37,029 bases of DNA, from contig JAGDAX010000080.1 of assembly GCA_017848335.1 (NCBI GenBank), positions 1 through 37,029 on the forward strand. The letters run 5' to 3'. Under the pieces are notes generated by a model, which was not told the DNA's origin, made no database searches, and saw only the letters and a list, made by a program, of their open reading frames with translations. The position numbers and the translations under genes are program-made. The first letter of the stretch is position 1; every line of letters starts with the position of its first letter. This DNA comes from Clostridia bacterium. GTDB taxonomy: Bacteria; Bacillota; Clostridia; UBA1212. Shown here in pieces: positions 8,581-16,459 of this stretch.

Positions 8581-8681
8581 CCGGCGGCCGAAGCCACGGC
8601 TGAAACCGACAGATGAAACCGGCGGCCGAAGCAGGGGCTGAAACCGACAGATGAAACCGGCGGCCGAAGCCACGGCTCAGG
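8581..8681. repeat. 38-nt tandem repeat inside the thi operon (thiF-thiG gap)
   Basis: Units start at 8581, 8619 and 8657 (period 38), built on 'ccggcggccgaagccacggc'. The third unit is truncated. Related degenerate sequence occupies 8500-8580. The repeat pushes thiF and thiG apart within one transcription unit; no promoter or terminator was recognised in it. Confidence 0.9.
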
Positions 8682-8700
8682 CAGGAAAGAAGAGTAAAAA

Positions 8701-9471
8701 ATGAAAGACGACAAACTGATAATAGGCGGACGCGAGTTCAATTCGCGGTTCATACTGGGCTCCGGCAAGTACTCGCTGAAGCTCATTGAAGCGGCTGTGG
8801 AATATGCCGGGGCTGAGATGATCACTCTGGCGGTGAGGCGCGCCAATACAAAGGAGCACGAGAATATTCTCGACTATATTCCGAAGGGCGTGACGCTGCT
8901 TCCGAATACCAGCGGCGCCAGAGATGCTTCGGAGGCGGTGCGCATTGCGAGGCTGGCCCGTGAGCTGGGCTGCGGAGACTTCGTGAAGATCGAGATCATG
9001 CGGGATATGAAATATCTGCTGCCGGACAACCAGGAGACCGTTAAGGCGACGGAGATCCTGGCGAAGGAAGGCTTCGTGGTCATGCCCTACATGTACCCGG
9101 ACCTGAACGTGGCAAGAGACCTGGTGAACGCCGGGGCCGCCACTGTGATGCCCTTGGGGGCGCCGATAGGCTCCAACAGAGGCCTTGCGACAGAGGAATT
9201 TATCAGGATCCTGATCGATGAAATTGACGTGCCCATAATCGTGGACGCCGGCATCGGGAAGCCTTCGCAGGCCTGCGCGGCAATGGAAATGGGCGCGGCG
9301 GCGATAATGGCCAATACCGCGCTTGCAACGGCGGGCGACGTTCCTCTTATGGCCATGGCCTTTAAGCACGCCATCGAGGCCGGCAGAAGCGCATACCTTT
9401 CAGGGCTTGGAAGAGTGCTGGCAAGGGGCGCGGAATCCTCGTCGCCGCTGACGGGATTTTTGAGGGACTGA
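8701..9471 (+). CDS. thiG: ThiG, thiazole synthase
   Basis: Forms the thiazole ring from 1-deoxyxylulose 5-phosphate, dehydroglycine (from ThiH) and sulfur from ThiS-thiocarboxylate. The 256-residue TIM barrel is full length. FILGSGKY opens the barrel, [20 protein letters not shown] is a family block, and Lys96 in FVKIEIM is the expected Schiff-base lysine. Phosphate-binding signatures include [13 protein letters not shown] and [12 protein letters not shown]. The product would be the thiazole tautomer, which a TenI-type enzyme can aromatise; a TenI-like domain is encoded two genes downstream. AGGAAAG precedes the ATG. Confidence 0.96.
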   Translation: MKDDKLIIGGREFNSRFILGSGKYSLKLIEAAVEYAGAEMITLAVRRANTKEHENILDYIPKGVTLLPNTSGARDASEAVRIARLARELGCGDFVKIEIMRDMKYLLPDNQETVKATEILAKEGFVVMPYMYPDLNVARDLVNAGAATVMPLGAPIGSNRGLATEEFIRILIDEIDVPIIVDAGIGKPSQACAAMEMGAAAIMANTALATAGDVPLMAMAFKHAIEAGRSAYLSGLGRVLARGAESSSPLTGFLRD

Positions 9472-9523
9472 AAAACGTCCCGAAGGACGGAAAAAGCTGA
9501 AGAGAAATCGAAGGTGACGCGGC

Positions 9524-10840
9524 TTGGAAAATAATTATTTTGTGGATTCCGAATTTCTCTCCCCGGAGGCGCTGACAAAAAAGCACCGTCTGGAGAGCGA
9601 GCCGTCCTCCCGCAAGGATCCTTTTGAGTACCTTCCCGGGATGGAGGTCATAAAGTCCGACGTTTGCGAAAACGTGATGAGCCACGTGAGAAGCTACGAC
9701 TCCGGCCTGTACACGGCGGAGGACGTGCGGGCGGCGCTCTCAAAGGACAACTGCGGCATTGAGGACCTCAAGGCGCTTCTTTCGCCGGCGGCTGCGCCCT
9801 TCCTGGAGGAAATGGCAAGGCGGGCAAGGTCTGAGACGGGCAGGCATTTCGGCAACACGGTCTACATTTTCACGCCCCTCTATATCGCGAATTATTGCGA
9901 AAATTACTGCGTCTATTGCGGCTTCAACTGCTACAATCACATCCGGCGCATGAAGCTCAGCCGGGAGCGCATCGAGGAGGAAATGAAGGTCATCGCGGCC
10001 AGCGGCATGGAGGAGATACTCATTCTCACCGGCGAAAGCCGCGGTCAGAGCCCCGTGGAATATATCGGCGAAGCCGTGAAGTGCGCCCGCAAATATTTCC
10101 GTATGGTGGGCCTTGAAATATACCCCGTCAACGTGGACGAGTACCGGTATCTTCACGGGTGCGGCGCGGACTACGTGACCGTTTTCCAGGAGACATACGA
10201 CGTGGAAAAATATGCGGAGCTGCACCTTTTGGGGCACAAGCGTGTCTGGCCTTACAGGTTCGATTCGCAGGAACGCGCGCTGATGGGCGGTATGAGGGGC
10301 GTGGCATTTTCGGCTCTTCTCGGGCTGTCCGACTTCAGGAAGGATGCGCTGGCGACCGCTCTTCACGCGTATTTTCTGCAGCGCAAATACCCCGGCGCGG
10401 AAATGTCCCTCTCCTGCCCGAGGCTGCGCCCGATAATAAACAACGATAAGATCAACCCGCTGGACGTGCATGAGAAGGAGCTCTGCCAGATACTGTGCGC
10501 CTACCGGATCTTCCTGCCTTACGTGGGAATCACGGTGTCCTCCCGTGAAAGCGCGGAATTCAGGAACGGTATCGTCAAGATCGCCGCCACCAAGGTTTCC
10601 GCGGGCGTTTCGACGGGCATCGGCGACCACGAAAGCAAATACGGCGGCAGGGACAAGGACGGCGGCAGGAACCGCGGCAATGACGGCGGCAGTGAAAGCG
10701 GAGGATCCGGCGGAGGGCAGGACAGCGAGTCCGGCGACGAGCAGTTTGAGATCAACGACGGAAGGTCGCTGAACGGCATGTACAAGGACATCGAGGACGA
10801 GGGGCTCCAGCCGGTGCTCAACGATTATTTGTACGTTTGA
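9524..10840 (+). CDS. thiH: ThiH, radical SAM tyrosine lyase, with low-complexity insertion
   Basis: Cleaves tyrosine to dehydroglycine and p-cresol for thiazole formation under anaerobic conditions. Radical-SAM cysteines are C125, C129 and C132 in YCENYCVYCGF. MEEILILTGESRGQSP and LEIYPVNVDEYRYL are ThiH-type core blocks. The start is TTG at 9524, supported by AAGGTG seven bases upstream; no better ATG gives a normal N-terminus. Residues about 365-400 form a Gly/Asp/Asn/Ser-rich run (DKDGGRNRGNDGGSESGGSG) between STGIGDHES and DEQFEINDGRSL. These two blocks are close together in ordinary ThiH proteins, so an expansion of roughly 30 residues has occurred in a C-terminal loop. Catalytic residues look intact. 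Confidence 0.94.
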   Translation: MENNYFVDSEFLSPEALTKKHRLESEPSSRKDPFEYLPGMEVIKSDVCENVMSHVRSYDSGLYTAEDVRAALSKDNCGIEDLKALLSPAAAPFLEEMARRARSETGRHFGNTVYIFTPLYIANYCENYCVYCGFNCYNHIRRMKLSRERIEEEMKVIAASGMEEILILTGESRGQSPVEYIGEAVKCARKYFRMVGLEIYPVNVDEYRYLHGCGADYVTVFQETYDVEKYAELHLLGHKRVWPYRFDSQERALMGGMRGVAFSALLGLSDFRKDALATALHAYFLQRKYPGAEMSLSCPRLRPIINNDKINPLDVHEKELCQILCAYRIFLPYVGITVSSRESAEFRNGIVKIAATKVSAGVSTGIGDHESKYGGRDKDGGRNRGNDGGSESGGSGGGQDSESGDEQFEINDGRSLNGMYKDIEDEGLQPVLNDYLYV

Positions 10841-10867
10841 AAAATGTGAGTGAAGGCGGAGCGGACT

Positions 10868-10931
10868 GAGGCTTCGCGGGTAAAAACGGCCCGAATGAAA
10901 GCGGCGGAGCCGGAGGCTTCGCGGGTAAAAA
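10868..10931. repeat. 45-nt degenerate repeat in the thiH-tenI gap
   Basis: The 19-mer 'gaggcttcgcgggtaaaaa' occurs at 10868-10886 and 10913-10931, each preceded by related GGCGGAGC sequence. The second copy ends shortly before the next start codon, where no strong Shine-Dalgarno is visible. Confidence 0.75.
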
Positions 10932-10947
10932 AAGAAATACGGTCTAT

Positions 10948-12807
10948 ATGTTTGAAATAATTGCGGTCACCAATCGAATACAATGCCGCGAGCCCTTCGC
11001 GGAGAGGCTTGCAAGGCTCCGGAACGCCGGCGTTTCGGCTGTTGTCCTGCGCGAAAAGGACCTCCCGGACGCGGAATATCTTGAGCTTGCGCGGAAGGCT
11101 GCCGGAATCCTTGAAGGCTCCGCCGCAAGGCTGATAATTCACGGGCACGCGGATATCGCGAAGGCGCTTAATATTAAATCCGTGCAGCTGCCTCTGGATG
11201 GTTTGGCCGAAGCTTCCCGGGAGACGCTTGGGTATTTCAGCGGGATCGGGGCGTCCTGCCACTCTCTTGAGGACGCGCTCAGGGCCGAAAGGCTGGGAGC
11301 GACTTATATAGTCCTGGGAAATATTTTTGAAACCTCGTGCAAGCCCGGGCTTCCCGGCAAGGGCACAGGGCTTCTCAAGGAAGTCTGCGCGGCCGTTTCG
11401 GTTCCGGTGTATGCCATCGGCGGCGTCAAAAAAGAAAACCTCGCCGCCGTAAGGGCCGCCGGCGCAGCCGGCGCCTGCATAATGGGCGATTTTATGACAG
11501 CGAGCCGCCCGGAGCTGCTCTGCTTTGACAAGAGGCGGCTCGCCCTTTACGGGATCACCGACCGCAGGTATTTTGAGACCGTTCCGATGGCCGGGGCTGT
11601 GGAAAAGGCCATACGCGGCGGGATGACCATGCTGCAGCTTCGCGAAAAGTCACTCCCTGAGGATGAGCTTTTGAGGGAAGCTGTTGAAATAAAGAAAATT
11701 TGCGGGAAATACAACGTACCGCTGATAATAAATGACGATCCGGAGGTGGCGCTTCGCTGCGGCGCCGACGGTGTCCACGTGGGCGCGGAGGATATGAGCG
11801 TCGCGGAAATACGAAAGGCGGCGCCTCAGGATTTTATAATCGGAGCCACCTGCAAGACCGTTTCGCAGGCGAAAAAGGCCGAAGCCGAAGGCGCGGATTA
11901 CATTGGCGTGGGCGCGGTGTTTCCGTCACCCACCAAGACCGACGCAATACGCGTGACGCCCGAGCAGCTTTTTGAGATCGCTTCGGCGGTGGATATTCCT
12001 GCGGTGGCGGTGGGCGGCATTGACGCGGATAATATTGACGGGCTTAAAGGCACCGGAATAAGCGGCGTGGCTGTCATTTCGGCACTGTTCGGCGCTCCCG
12101 ACGTTGAGGCTACGGCGGCGCTTCTCAGGGAAAAATCCGCGGAGATTACCTGTGCCGGCCGCGGCATAAAGGCGGCGATCTTCGACATGGACGGCACTCT
12201 TCTGGACTCGCTTCACGTGTGGGACAGGATATTGCTGGACTTCTTTGAGAGCATGGACCGGCCGCCCGACGAGGAGCTGAAAAAGAGTATCGGCAGTCTT
12301 TCTCTCCGCGAAGGCGCCGCGCTGCTGAAGGACTTTTACCGCCTTGATATGACCGTCGACGAGATCGTGAGCGACGTCAACGGGCGTCTGGCCTGGTATT
12401 ACGAAAACGAGGTGGACGCAAGGCCCGGTGTCCGTGAATACCTCGCAGGAATGAGATCTGCGGGCATTAAAGCCTGCGTCGCCACTGAGAGCAGCATGGA
12501 GCTCGCCGAGGCGGCATTAAGGCGGCTGGGCCTGCTGGAAAATTTTGAATTCGTGCTTTCGTGCCAGAACCGCGGCATCGGCAAGAACACCCCGGACGTG
12601 TATCTGGAGGCGGCGGAACGCCTTGGCGCGGAGCCGGGCGAGTGCCTCGTTTTTGAGGACGCGCTTTACGCCCTGAGGACCGCGAAGAGCGCGGGCTTTC
12701 ACACGGTGGCGGTGTACGAGCCCCACGAGAAGAGGCAGAACGAGATGCGGAAAGCCGCGGAAAAATATATCGGAGACTGGGAAAGCGCGGCGCCTGGCAG
12801 GTATTGA
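10948..12807 (+). CDS. thiE: Three-domain fusion: TenI-like, ThiE (thiamine phosphate synthase), HAD phosphatase
   Basis: A 619-residue protein with three readable domains. Residues 1-195 are TenI-like: YIVLGNIFETSCKPGLPGKG closely follows the GHVFETDCK region of Bacillus TenI (thiazole tautomerase), but the position of its His122 is Asn125 here. Residues about 197-400 are a complete ThiE, joining thiazole phosphate and HMP-PP to TMP: LYGITDRRYF, MTMLQLREKSL, LIINDDPEVAL, ADGVHVGAEDM, VGAVFPSPTKTDA and VAVGGID. From residue 408 there is a HAD-superfamily phosphatase with motif I FDMDGTLLDS (Asp413 nucleophile, Asp415), a cap region, VATESS as motif II and VFEDALYALRTAKSAG as motif IV. The thiN gene downstream needs free thiamine and no thiL is present, so the HAD domain is a strong candidate for TMP phosphatase. 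That last step is inference from context; a general phosphatase remains possible. Confidence 0.93.
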   Translation: MFEIIAVTNRIQCREPFAERLARLRNAGVSAVVLREKDLPDAEYLELARKAAGILEGSAARLIIHGHADIAKALNIKSVQLPLDGLAEASRETLGYFSGIGASCHSLEDALRAERLGATYIVLGNIFETSCKPGLPGKGTGLLKEVCAAVSVPVYAIGGVKKENLAAVRAAGAAGACIMGDFMTASRPELLCFDKRRLALYGITDRRYFETVPMAGAVEKAIRGGMTMLQLREKSLPEDELLREAVEIKKICGKYNVPLIINDDPEVALRCGADGVHVGAEDMSVAEIRKAAPQDFIIGATCKTVSQAKKAEAEGADYIGVGAVFPSPTKTDAIRVTPEQLFEIASAVDIPAVAVGGIDADNIDGLKGTGISGVAVISALFGAPDVEATAALLREKSAEITCAGRGIKAAIFDMDGTLLDSLHVWDRILLDFFESMDRPPDEELKKSIGSLSLREGAALLKDFYRLDMTVDEIVSDVNGRLAWYYENEVDARPGVREYLAGMRSAGIKACVATESSMELAEAALRRLGLLENFEFVLSCQNRGIGKNTPDVYLEAAERLGAEPGECLVFEDALYALRTAKSAGFHTVAVYEPHEKRQNEMRKAAEKYIGDWESAAPGRY

Positions 12808-12810
12808 AGG

Positions 12811-12930
12811 CCGGCGGCAGCGACTTCCGGCAGCAGAGCCGCAGGACGCAGTGATAACCGGCGGCAGCGACTGCCGGCAGCAGAGCCGCAGGACGCAGTG
12901 ATAACCGGCGGCAGTGATAGCCTGCGGCAG
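12811..12930. repeat. 47-nt tandem repeat in the thiE-thiD gap
   Basis: Units start at 12811, 12858 and 12905 (period 47), built on 'ccggcggcagcgacttccgg' followed by 'cagcagagccgcaggacgca'. The first two are nearly identical; the third decays after about 15 nt. There is no coding potential. Confidence 0.9.
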
Positions 12931-13004
12931 GACCGCAGACCGGATCGCACGGAAACAGGGCCCCGGCTCGACCGGAAGCCGGACGCCTTGGCAGGGAGAA
13001 ATCA

Positions 13005-13823
13005 ATGAAAACCGTACTTACGATCGCCGGAAGCGACTCCATTGGCGGAGCCGGCATTCAGGCAGACATAAAAACAATGACCATGAACGGCACCTACGCC
13101 ATGAGCGCGATCACCGCGATCACGGCGCAGAATACGCTTGGCGTGACGGCGGTCAGCGAGGTGACGCCTGAGATGCTTGCCGCGCAGCTTGACGCGGTGT
13201 TTTCGGACGTGTTCCCGGACGCCGTCAAGACAGGGATGATCCCGTCGGGTGCCCTTATCGAGACTGCGGCAGCGAAGCTTGCGCAATACGGGGCGCGGAA
13301 TATCGTGGTTGACCCGGTGATGGTGGCCACGGCGGGCTCGCGGCTCATGAAGACAGACGCTGTGGCGGTGATGGAAAAGAAGCTGCTGCCGCTGGCATTG
13401 CTGGTGACGCCCAATATTCCCGAGGCGGAGGTGCTTTCAGGCATCGAGATCAGAACCGCTGAGGAAATGAAGGCTGCGGCAGAGGCGATATACGAAAAGT
13501 GCGGCTGCTGCGTGCTCGTGAAGGGCGGCCACTCCGTGAATGACGCTACGGACTACCTTTACTGCGGCTGCGGAATTGCCGAGTTCAGGGGCGAGCGGAT
13601 AGACAATCCCAACACCCACGGAACGGGCTGCACGCTGTCGTCCGCGATTGCCGCGAATCTCGCGAAGGGCGACATCCTCGAGGACGCGATAATTAACGCG
13701 AAGAATTATATTATCGGGGCGCTGAAGGCGGGGCTGGACCTCGGCAGGGGCCGCGGCCCGCTGATGCACAACTATACCATGAATGTGACGGACCGGGAAC
13801 GGACGAACGGCCGCAACGAATAA
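13005..13823 (+). CDS. thiD: ThiD, hydroxymethylpyrimidine (phosphate) kinase
   Basis: Phosphorylates HMP and HMP-P to HMP-PP, the pyrimidine substrate of ThiE. The ribokinase-fold signatures are clear: [19 protein letters not shown] at the N-terminus, [14 protein letters not shown] in the middle, and the C-terminal [20 protein letters not shown] that carries the anion hole and catalytic Asp region. The family usually has a Ser-Gly-Gly-Ala-Gly loop; here the first residue of that loop is Ile (SIGGAG), a mild deviation. At 272 residues the length is normal. GGGAG lies just upstream of the ATG, and thiC follows after 31 bp. Confidence 0.95.
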   Translation: MKTVLTIAGSDSIGGAGIQADIKTMTMNGTYAMSAITAITAQNTLGVTAVSEVTPEMLAAQLDAVFSDVFPDAVKTGMIPSGALIETAAAKLAQYGARNIVVDPVMVATAGSRLMKTDAVAVMEKKLLPLALLVTPNIPEAEVLSGIEIRTAEEMKAAAEAIYEKCGCCVLVKGGHSVNDATDYLYCGCGIAEFRGERIDNPNTHGTGCTLSSAIAANLAKGDILEDAIINAKNYIIGALKAGLDLGRGRGPLMHNYTMNVTDRERTNGRNE

Positions 13824-13854
13824 GAACGCCGATACCGACGGAAAGGAAAGCAAA

Positions 13855-15159
13855 ATGAGAAATTACACGACACAGATGGACGCCGCCCGCAAAGGCATTA
13901 TCACGCCGGAGATGGAAACCGTGGCGCGCAAGGAATACAGGACGCCGGAGGAGATTCGCGATCTGGTGGCAAAGGGGCAGGTGGCGATCTGCGCCAACAG
14001 GCTTCACGGGAAGCTGGATCCAAACGGCGTGGGCTCGATGCTCAGGACCAAAATCAACGTAAATTTAGGCGTTTCCAGGGACTGCAAGGACTACGACGTC
14101 GAGATGCAGAAGGTGATGGCGGCGGTCAATATGGGCGCGGACGCGATAATGGATCTGTCGTCCCACGGCAACACGCAGCCCTTCAGGCGCAAGCTCACAT
14201 CGGAGTGCCCGGCAATGATCGGAACCGTGCCCGTCTATGACAGCGTGATTCATTATCAGAGGGACCTGGCGACGCTTACCGCGAAGGATTTTATTGACGT
14301 GGTGAGGCTTCACGCGGAGGACGGCGTGGACTTCGTGACGCTGCACTGCGGCATCACCCGCCGGACCATCGACCAGATCAAAAAGCACAAACGGAAAATG
14401 AACATTGTTTCAAGGGGCGGTTCGCTGGTGTTTGCCTGGATGTGCATGACCGGAGAAGAGAACCCGTTCTTTGAGTACTATGACGAGATACTGGACATCT
14501 GCCGCGAATACGACGTGACGATCTCGCTGGGCGACGCCTCCAGACCGGGGTGCCTTGCGGACGCCGGCGACGTGTGCCAGATCGAGGAGCTGGTGAGGCT
14601 TGGCGAGCTCACCAAGAGAGCCTGGGAAAAGGACGTCCAGGTGATGGTGGAGGGCCCCGGCCACGTGCCGCTGGACCAGATCGAGGCCAATATGAAGATC
14701 CAGCAGACCGTCTGCATGGGCGCGCCCTTCTACGTGCTGGGGCCGCTGGTGACGGATATCGCTCCCGGGTACGACCACATTACGTCGGCCATCGGCGGCG
14801 CTGTGGCGGCTGCAAGCGGCGCGGCGTTTCTCTGCTACGTGACCCCGGCGGAGCATCTGGCGCTTCCGAACCTTGAGGACGTGAAGCAGGGCATTATTGC
14901 GTCGAAAATCGCGGCCCACGCGGCGGACATCGCCAAGAAGATCCCCCACGCAAGGGATATTGACGACAGAATGGCGGACGCGAGGCGCGTGCTCGACTGG
15001 GACAGGCAGTGGGAATGTGCGCTGGATCCCGGGACCGCCAGAAGCATCCGCGACGACAGAGCGCCGGAGCACGACGACACCTGCTCCATGTGCGGCAAGT
15101 TCTGCGCCGTGAGGAGCATGAACAAGGCCCTCAACGGGGAATATATTGACATTCTGTGA
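13855..15159 (+). CDS. thiC: ThiC, HMP-P synthase (radical SAM)
   Basis: Converts aminoimidazole ribotide to HMP-P. The non-canonical radical-SAM motif CxxCxxxxC lies near the C-terminus as [11 protein letters not shown] (Cys410, Cys413, Cys418). The barrel signatures [27 protein letters not shown] and [14 protein letters not shown] are all conserved. The 434-residue length fits the short ThiC form common in anaerobes, lacking the N-terminal extension of the E. coli type. GGAAAGGA is well placed before the ATG. It stands between thiD and thiN. Confidence 0.97.
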   Translation: MRNYTTQMDAARKGIITPEMETVARKEYRTPEEIRDLVAKGQVAICANRLHGKLDPNGVGSMLRTKINVNLGVSRDCKDYDVEMQKVMAAVNMGADAIMDLSSHGNTQPFRRKLTSECPAMIGTVPVYDSVIHYQRDLATLTAKDFIDVVRLHAEDGVDFVTLHCGITRRTIDQIKKHKRKMNIVSRGGSLVFAWMCMTGEENPFFEYYDEILDICREYDVTISLGDASRPGCLADAGDVCQIEELVRLGELTKRAWEKDVQVMVEGPGHVPLDQIEANMKIQQTVCMGAPFYVLGPLVTDIAPGYDHITSAIGGAVAAASGAAFLCYVTPAEHLALPNLEDVKQGIIASKIAAHAADIAKKIPHARDIDDRMADARRVLDWDRQWECALDPGTARSIRDDRAPEHDDTCSMCGKFCAVRSMNKALNGEYIDIL

Positions 15160-15195
15160 CGCGTAAAGGCGCGTCGCGAGGTGACGGGTTCGCAA

Positions 15196-15924
15196 ATGAA
15201 AAGATGTGTTATTGTAGGCGCGGCGGAGATCGGCCGATATGATATCGCGCGAAGGTACGTCCTGCCCGGAGATTTTTGCATATTCTGCGACGGCGGACTC
15301 AGGCACCTTGAGCCGCTCGGCCTGCGGCCGGATCTGATCGTAGGGGATTTCGATTCGTGGGATCTTGATTCGCTGAACTTCGGCTCGTCGGATTCCGGTT
15401 CGCGCGAGAATGAAATCCCTCCGGGAACGAAAGGCAAGTGCGCGGACAGCCTTGGGGAAACGTGCGCGGACAGCGCTTCGTGCCCGCCGATCATAAGGCT
15501 CCCCCGCGAGAAGGACGACACCGACACCTTCTTCGCCGCCAAAAAAGCCGTGGAAATGGGCTTCGACGAGTTTGTGCTGCTGGGCGCGGCGGGCGGAAGG
15601 CTCGACCACACGCTGGGCAACGTTTCGATACTGCTTTACCTTGCCGGGCTTGGCAAAAGGGCGTTGATGGTCGACGACTATTCCGAGACGGAGATCGTCA
15701 CCGACAAGGCTCCTGCGCTGATCCCGGACAGCTTCGCGTTCTTCTCGCTCGTCAATATTTCCGGAAATGCCGGGGAAATCACGATTGAGGAGGCGAAATA
15801 TTGCCTCAAAAATGGTATAATAAGGTGCGACTACCAATACGGTATCAGCAACGAGGTGCTGCCCGGCAAGACCGCCCGGGTGACGCTGTCGGGAGGAGAA
15901 CTGCTGCTGGTAAAGATATTTTAG
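15196..15924 (+). CDS. thiN: ThiN, thiamine pyrophosphokinase, with an inserted loop
   Basis: Transfers pyrophosphate from ATP to free thiamine to give TPP. Family motifs are CDGGLRHL, LIVGDFDSWD, REKDDTDTFFA and GAAGGRLDHTLGN. The ATG at 15196 is chosen over an in-frame GTG at 15181 because the GAGGTGA at 15178-15184 overlaps that GTG but is correctly spaced from 15196. Between DFDS and REKDD there is a Ser/Asp/Gly-rich stretch (residues about 57-100, including KCADSLGETCADSAS) that is longer than I expect and contains a short internal duplication. Its presence, without thiL, means TPP is made from thiamine and not by phosphorylating TMP, so a TMP phosphatase is required. It is the last thi gene. 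Confidence 0.93.
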   Translation: MKRCVIVGAAEIGRYDIARRYVLPGDFCIFCDGGLRHLEPLGLRPDLIVGDFDSWDLDSLNFGSSDSGSRENEIPPGTKGKCADSLGETCADSASCPPIIRLPREKDDTDTFFAAKKAVEMGFDEFVLLGAAGGRLDHTLGNVSILLYLAGLGKRALMVDDYSETEIVTDKAPALIPDSFAFFSLVNISGNAGEITIEEAKYCLKNGIIRCDYQYGISNEVLPGKTARVTLSGGELLLVKIF

Positions 15925-15968
15925 CGCAGCGGAAGGCGCGGTTAAATCCCGGGAAAAGCTTGGGAAAT

Positions 15969-16042
15969 GCGCAGGAAATCGCGGGAAAAGCGCCGGAAAA
16001 GCCGGGGAGATCGCAAGGAAAAGCGCAGGAAATCGCGGGAAA
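15969..16042. repeat. 20-nt repeated motif upstream of the 16058 gene
   Basis: The 20-mer 'gcgcaggaaatcgcgggaaa' occurs at 15969-15988 and 16023-16042 (54 nt apart), with related GGAAAAGC units between. The purine-rich run ends in the CGAGGTG ribosome-binding site used by the gene starting at 16058. Confidence 0.8.
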
Positions 16043-16057
16043 TCGAGGTGCAATGCA

Positions 16058-16381
16058 ATGAGAGCCGTGGACGTTTACAGCCGCTATTTCAGGGCTGAGG
16101 CGGAATTCGCAGGGGTCAAAAGGAACGGCGCCGCCGTGAAGCTGACTGCCGAGAGCGAGGGAGGCTTCATCGCATATATTGCGAGCGTGTCGTTTTTTCC
16201 GCACGTGACGGACGACGATTTTGCGGTGAGCTGTGACGCTTTTCTGTCCGCGGAGATCTACCGCGCCAAGGGCCGCAGATCCGCGAAGCGCGAGGCCGCC
16301 CTTGAGGAGACCCTTCGCGGGGTGATCGACGGGCTGGCTGAAGGCCACGGCGCGGCGGTCAAATGGGACGAGCCGCTGTGA
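16058..16381 (+). CDS. Small protein of unknown function upstream of the glycyl radical enzyme
   Basis: A 107-residue soluble protein with no family I recognise. The coding case rests on a good Shine-Dalgarno (CGAGGTG) eight bases before the ATG, ordinary composition, and the alternating strand/helix character: strands in residues 1-55 (VDVYSRYFRAEAEF, IAYIASVSFFPHV), then a basic, helical C-terminal half (AEIYRAKGRRSAKREAALEE). It contains one cysteine and no metal motif. It lies 78 bp before the glycyl radical enzyme gene in the same direction and may be cotranscribed with it or with the thi operon. A role linked to either is not shown by the sequence. Confidence 0.68.
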   Translation: MRAVDVYSRYFRAEAEFAGVKRNGAAVKLTAESEGGFIAYIASVSFFPHVTDDDFAVSCDAFLSAEIYRAKGRRSAKREAALEETLRGVIDGLAEGHGAAVKWDEPL

Positions 16382-16438
16382 ACCGCTGCGGCATCTTCGT
16401 TGTGAGCCGTGAACCGCTGCGGCATCTTCGCCGTGAGC
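16379..16438. repeat. 30-nt tandem duplication before the glycyl radical enzyme gene
   Basis: The 30-nt unit 'gtgaaccgctgcggcatctt' plus ten bases occurs at 16379-16408 and 16409-16438 with two differences. It begins inside the stop codon region of the preceding gene and fills the gap almost entirely. Confidence 0.9.
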
Positions 16439-16459
16439 CGTGAATTGTAAGGAAAGTAC

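Noticed and set aside
14410..16053. Open frame of 547 codons antisense to thiC and thiN
   Set aside because: Both + strand genes have unmistakable family motifs; the antisense product is basic and repetitive.
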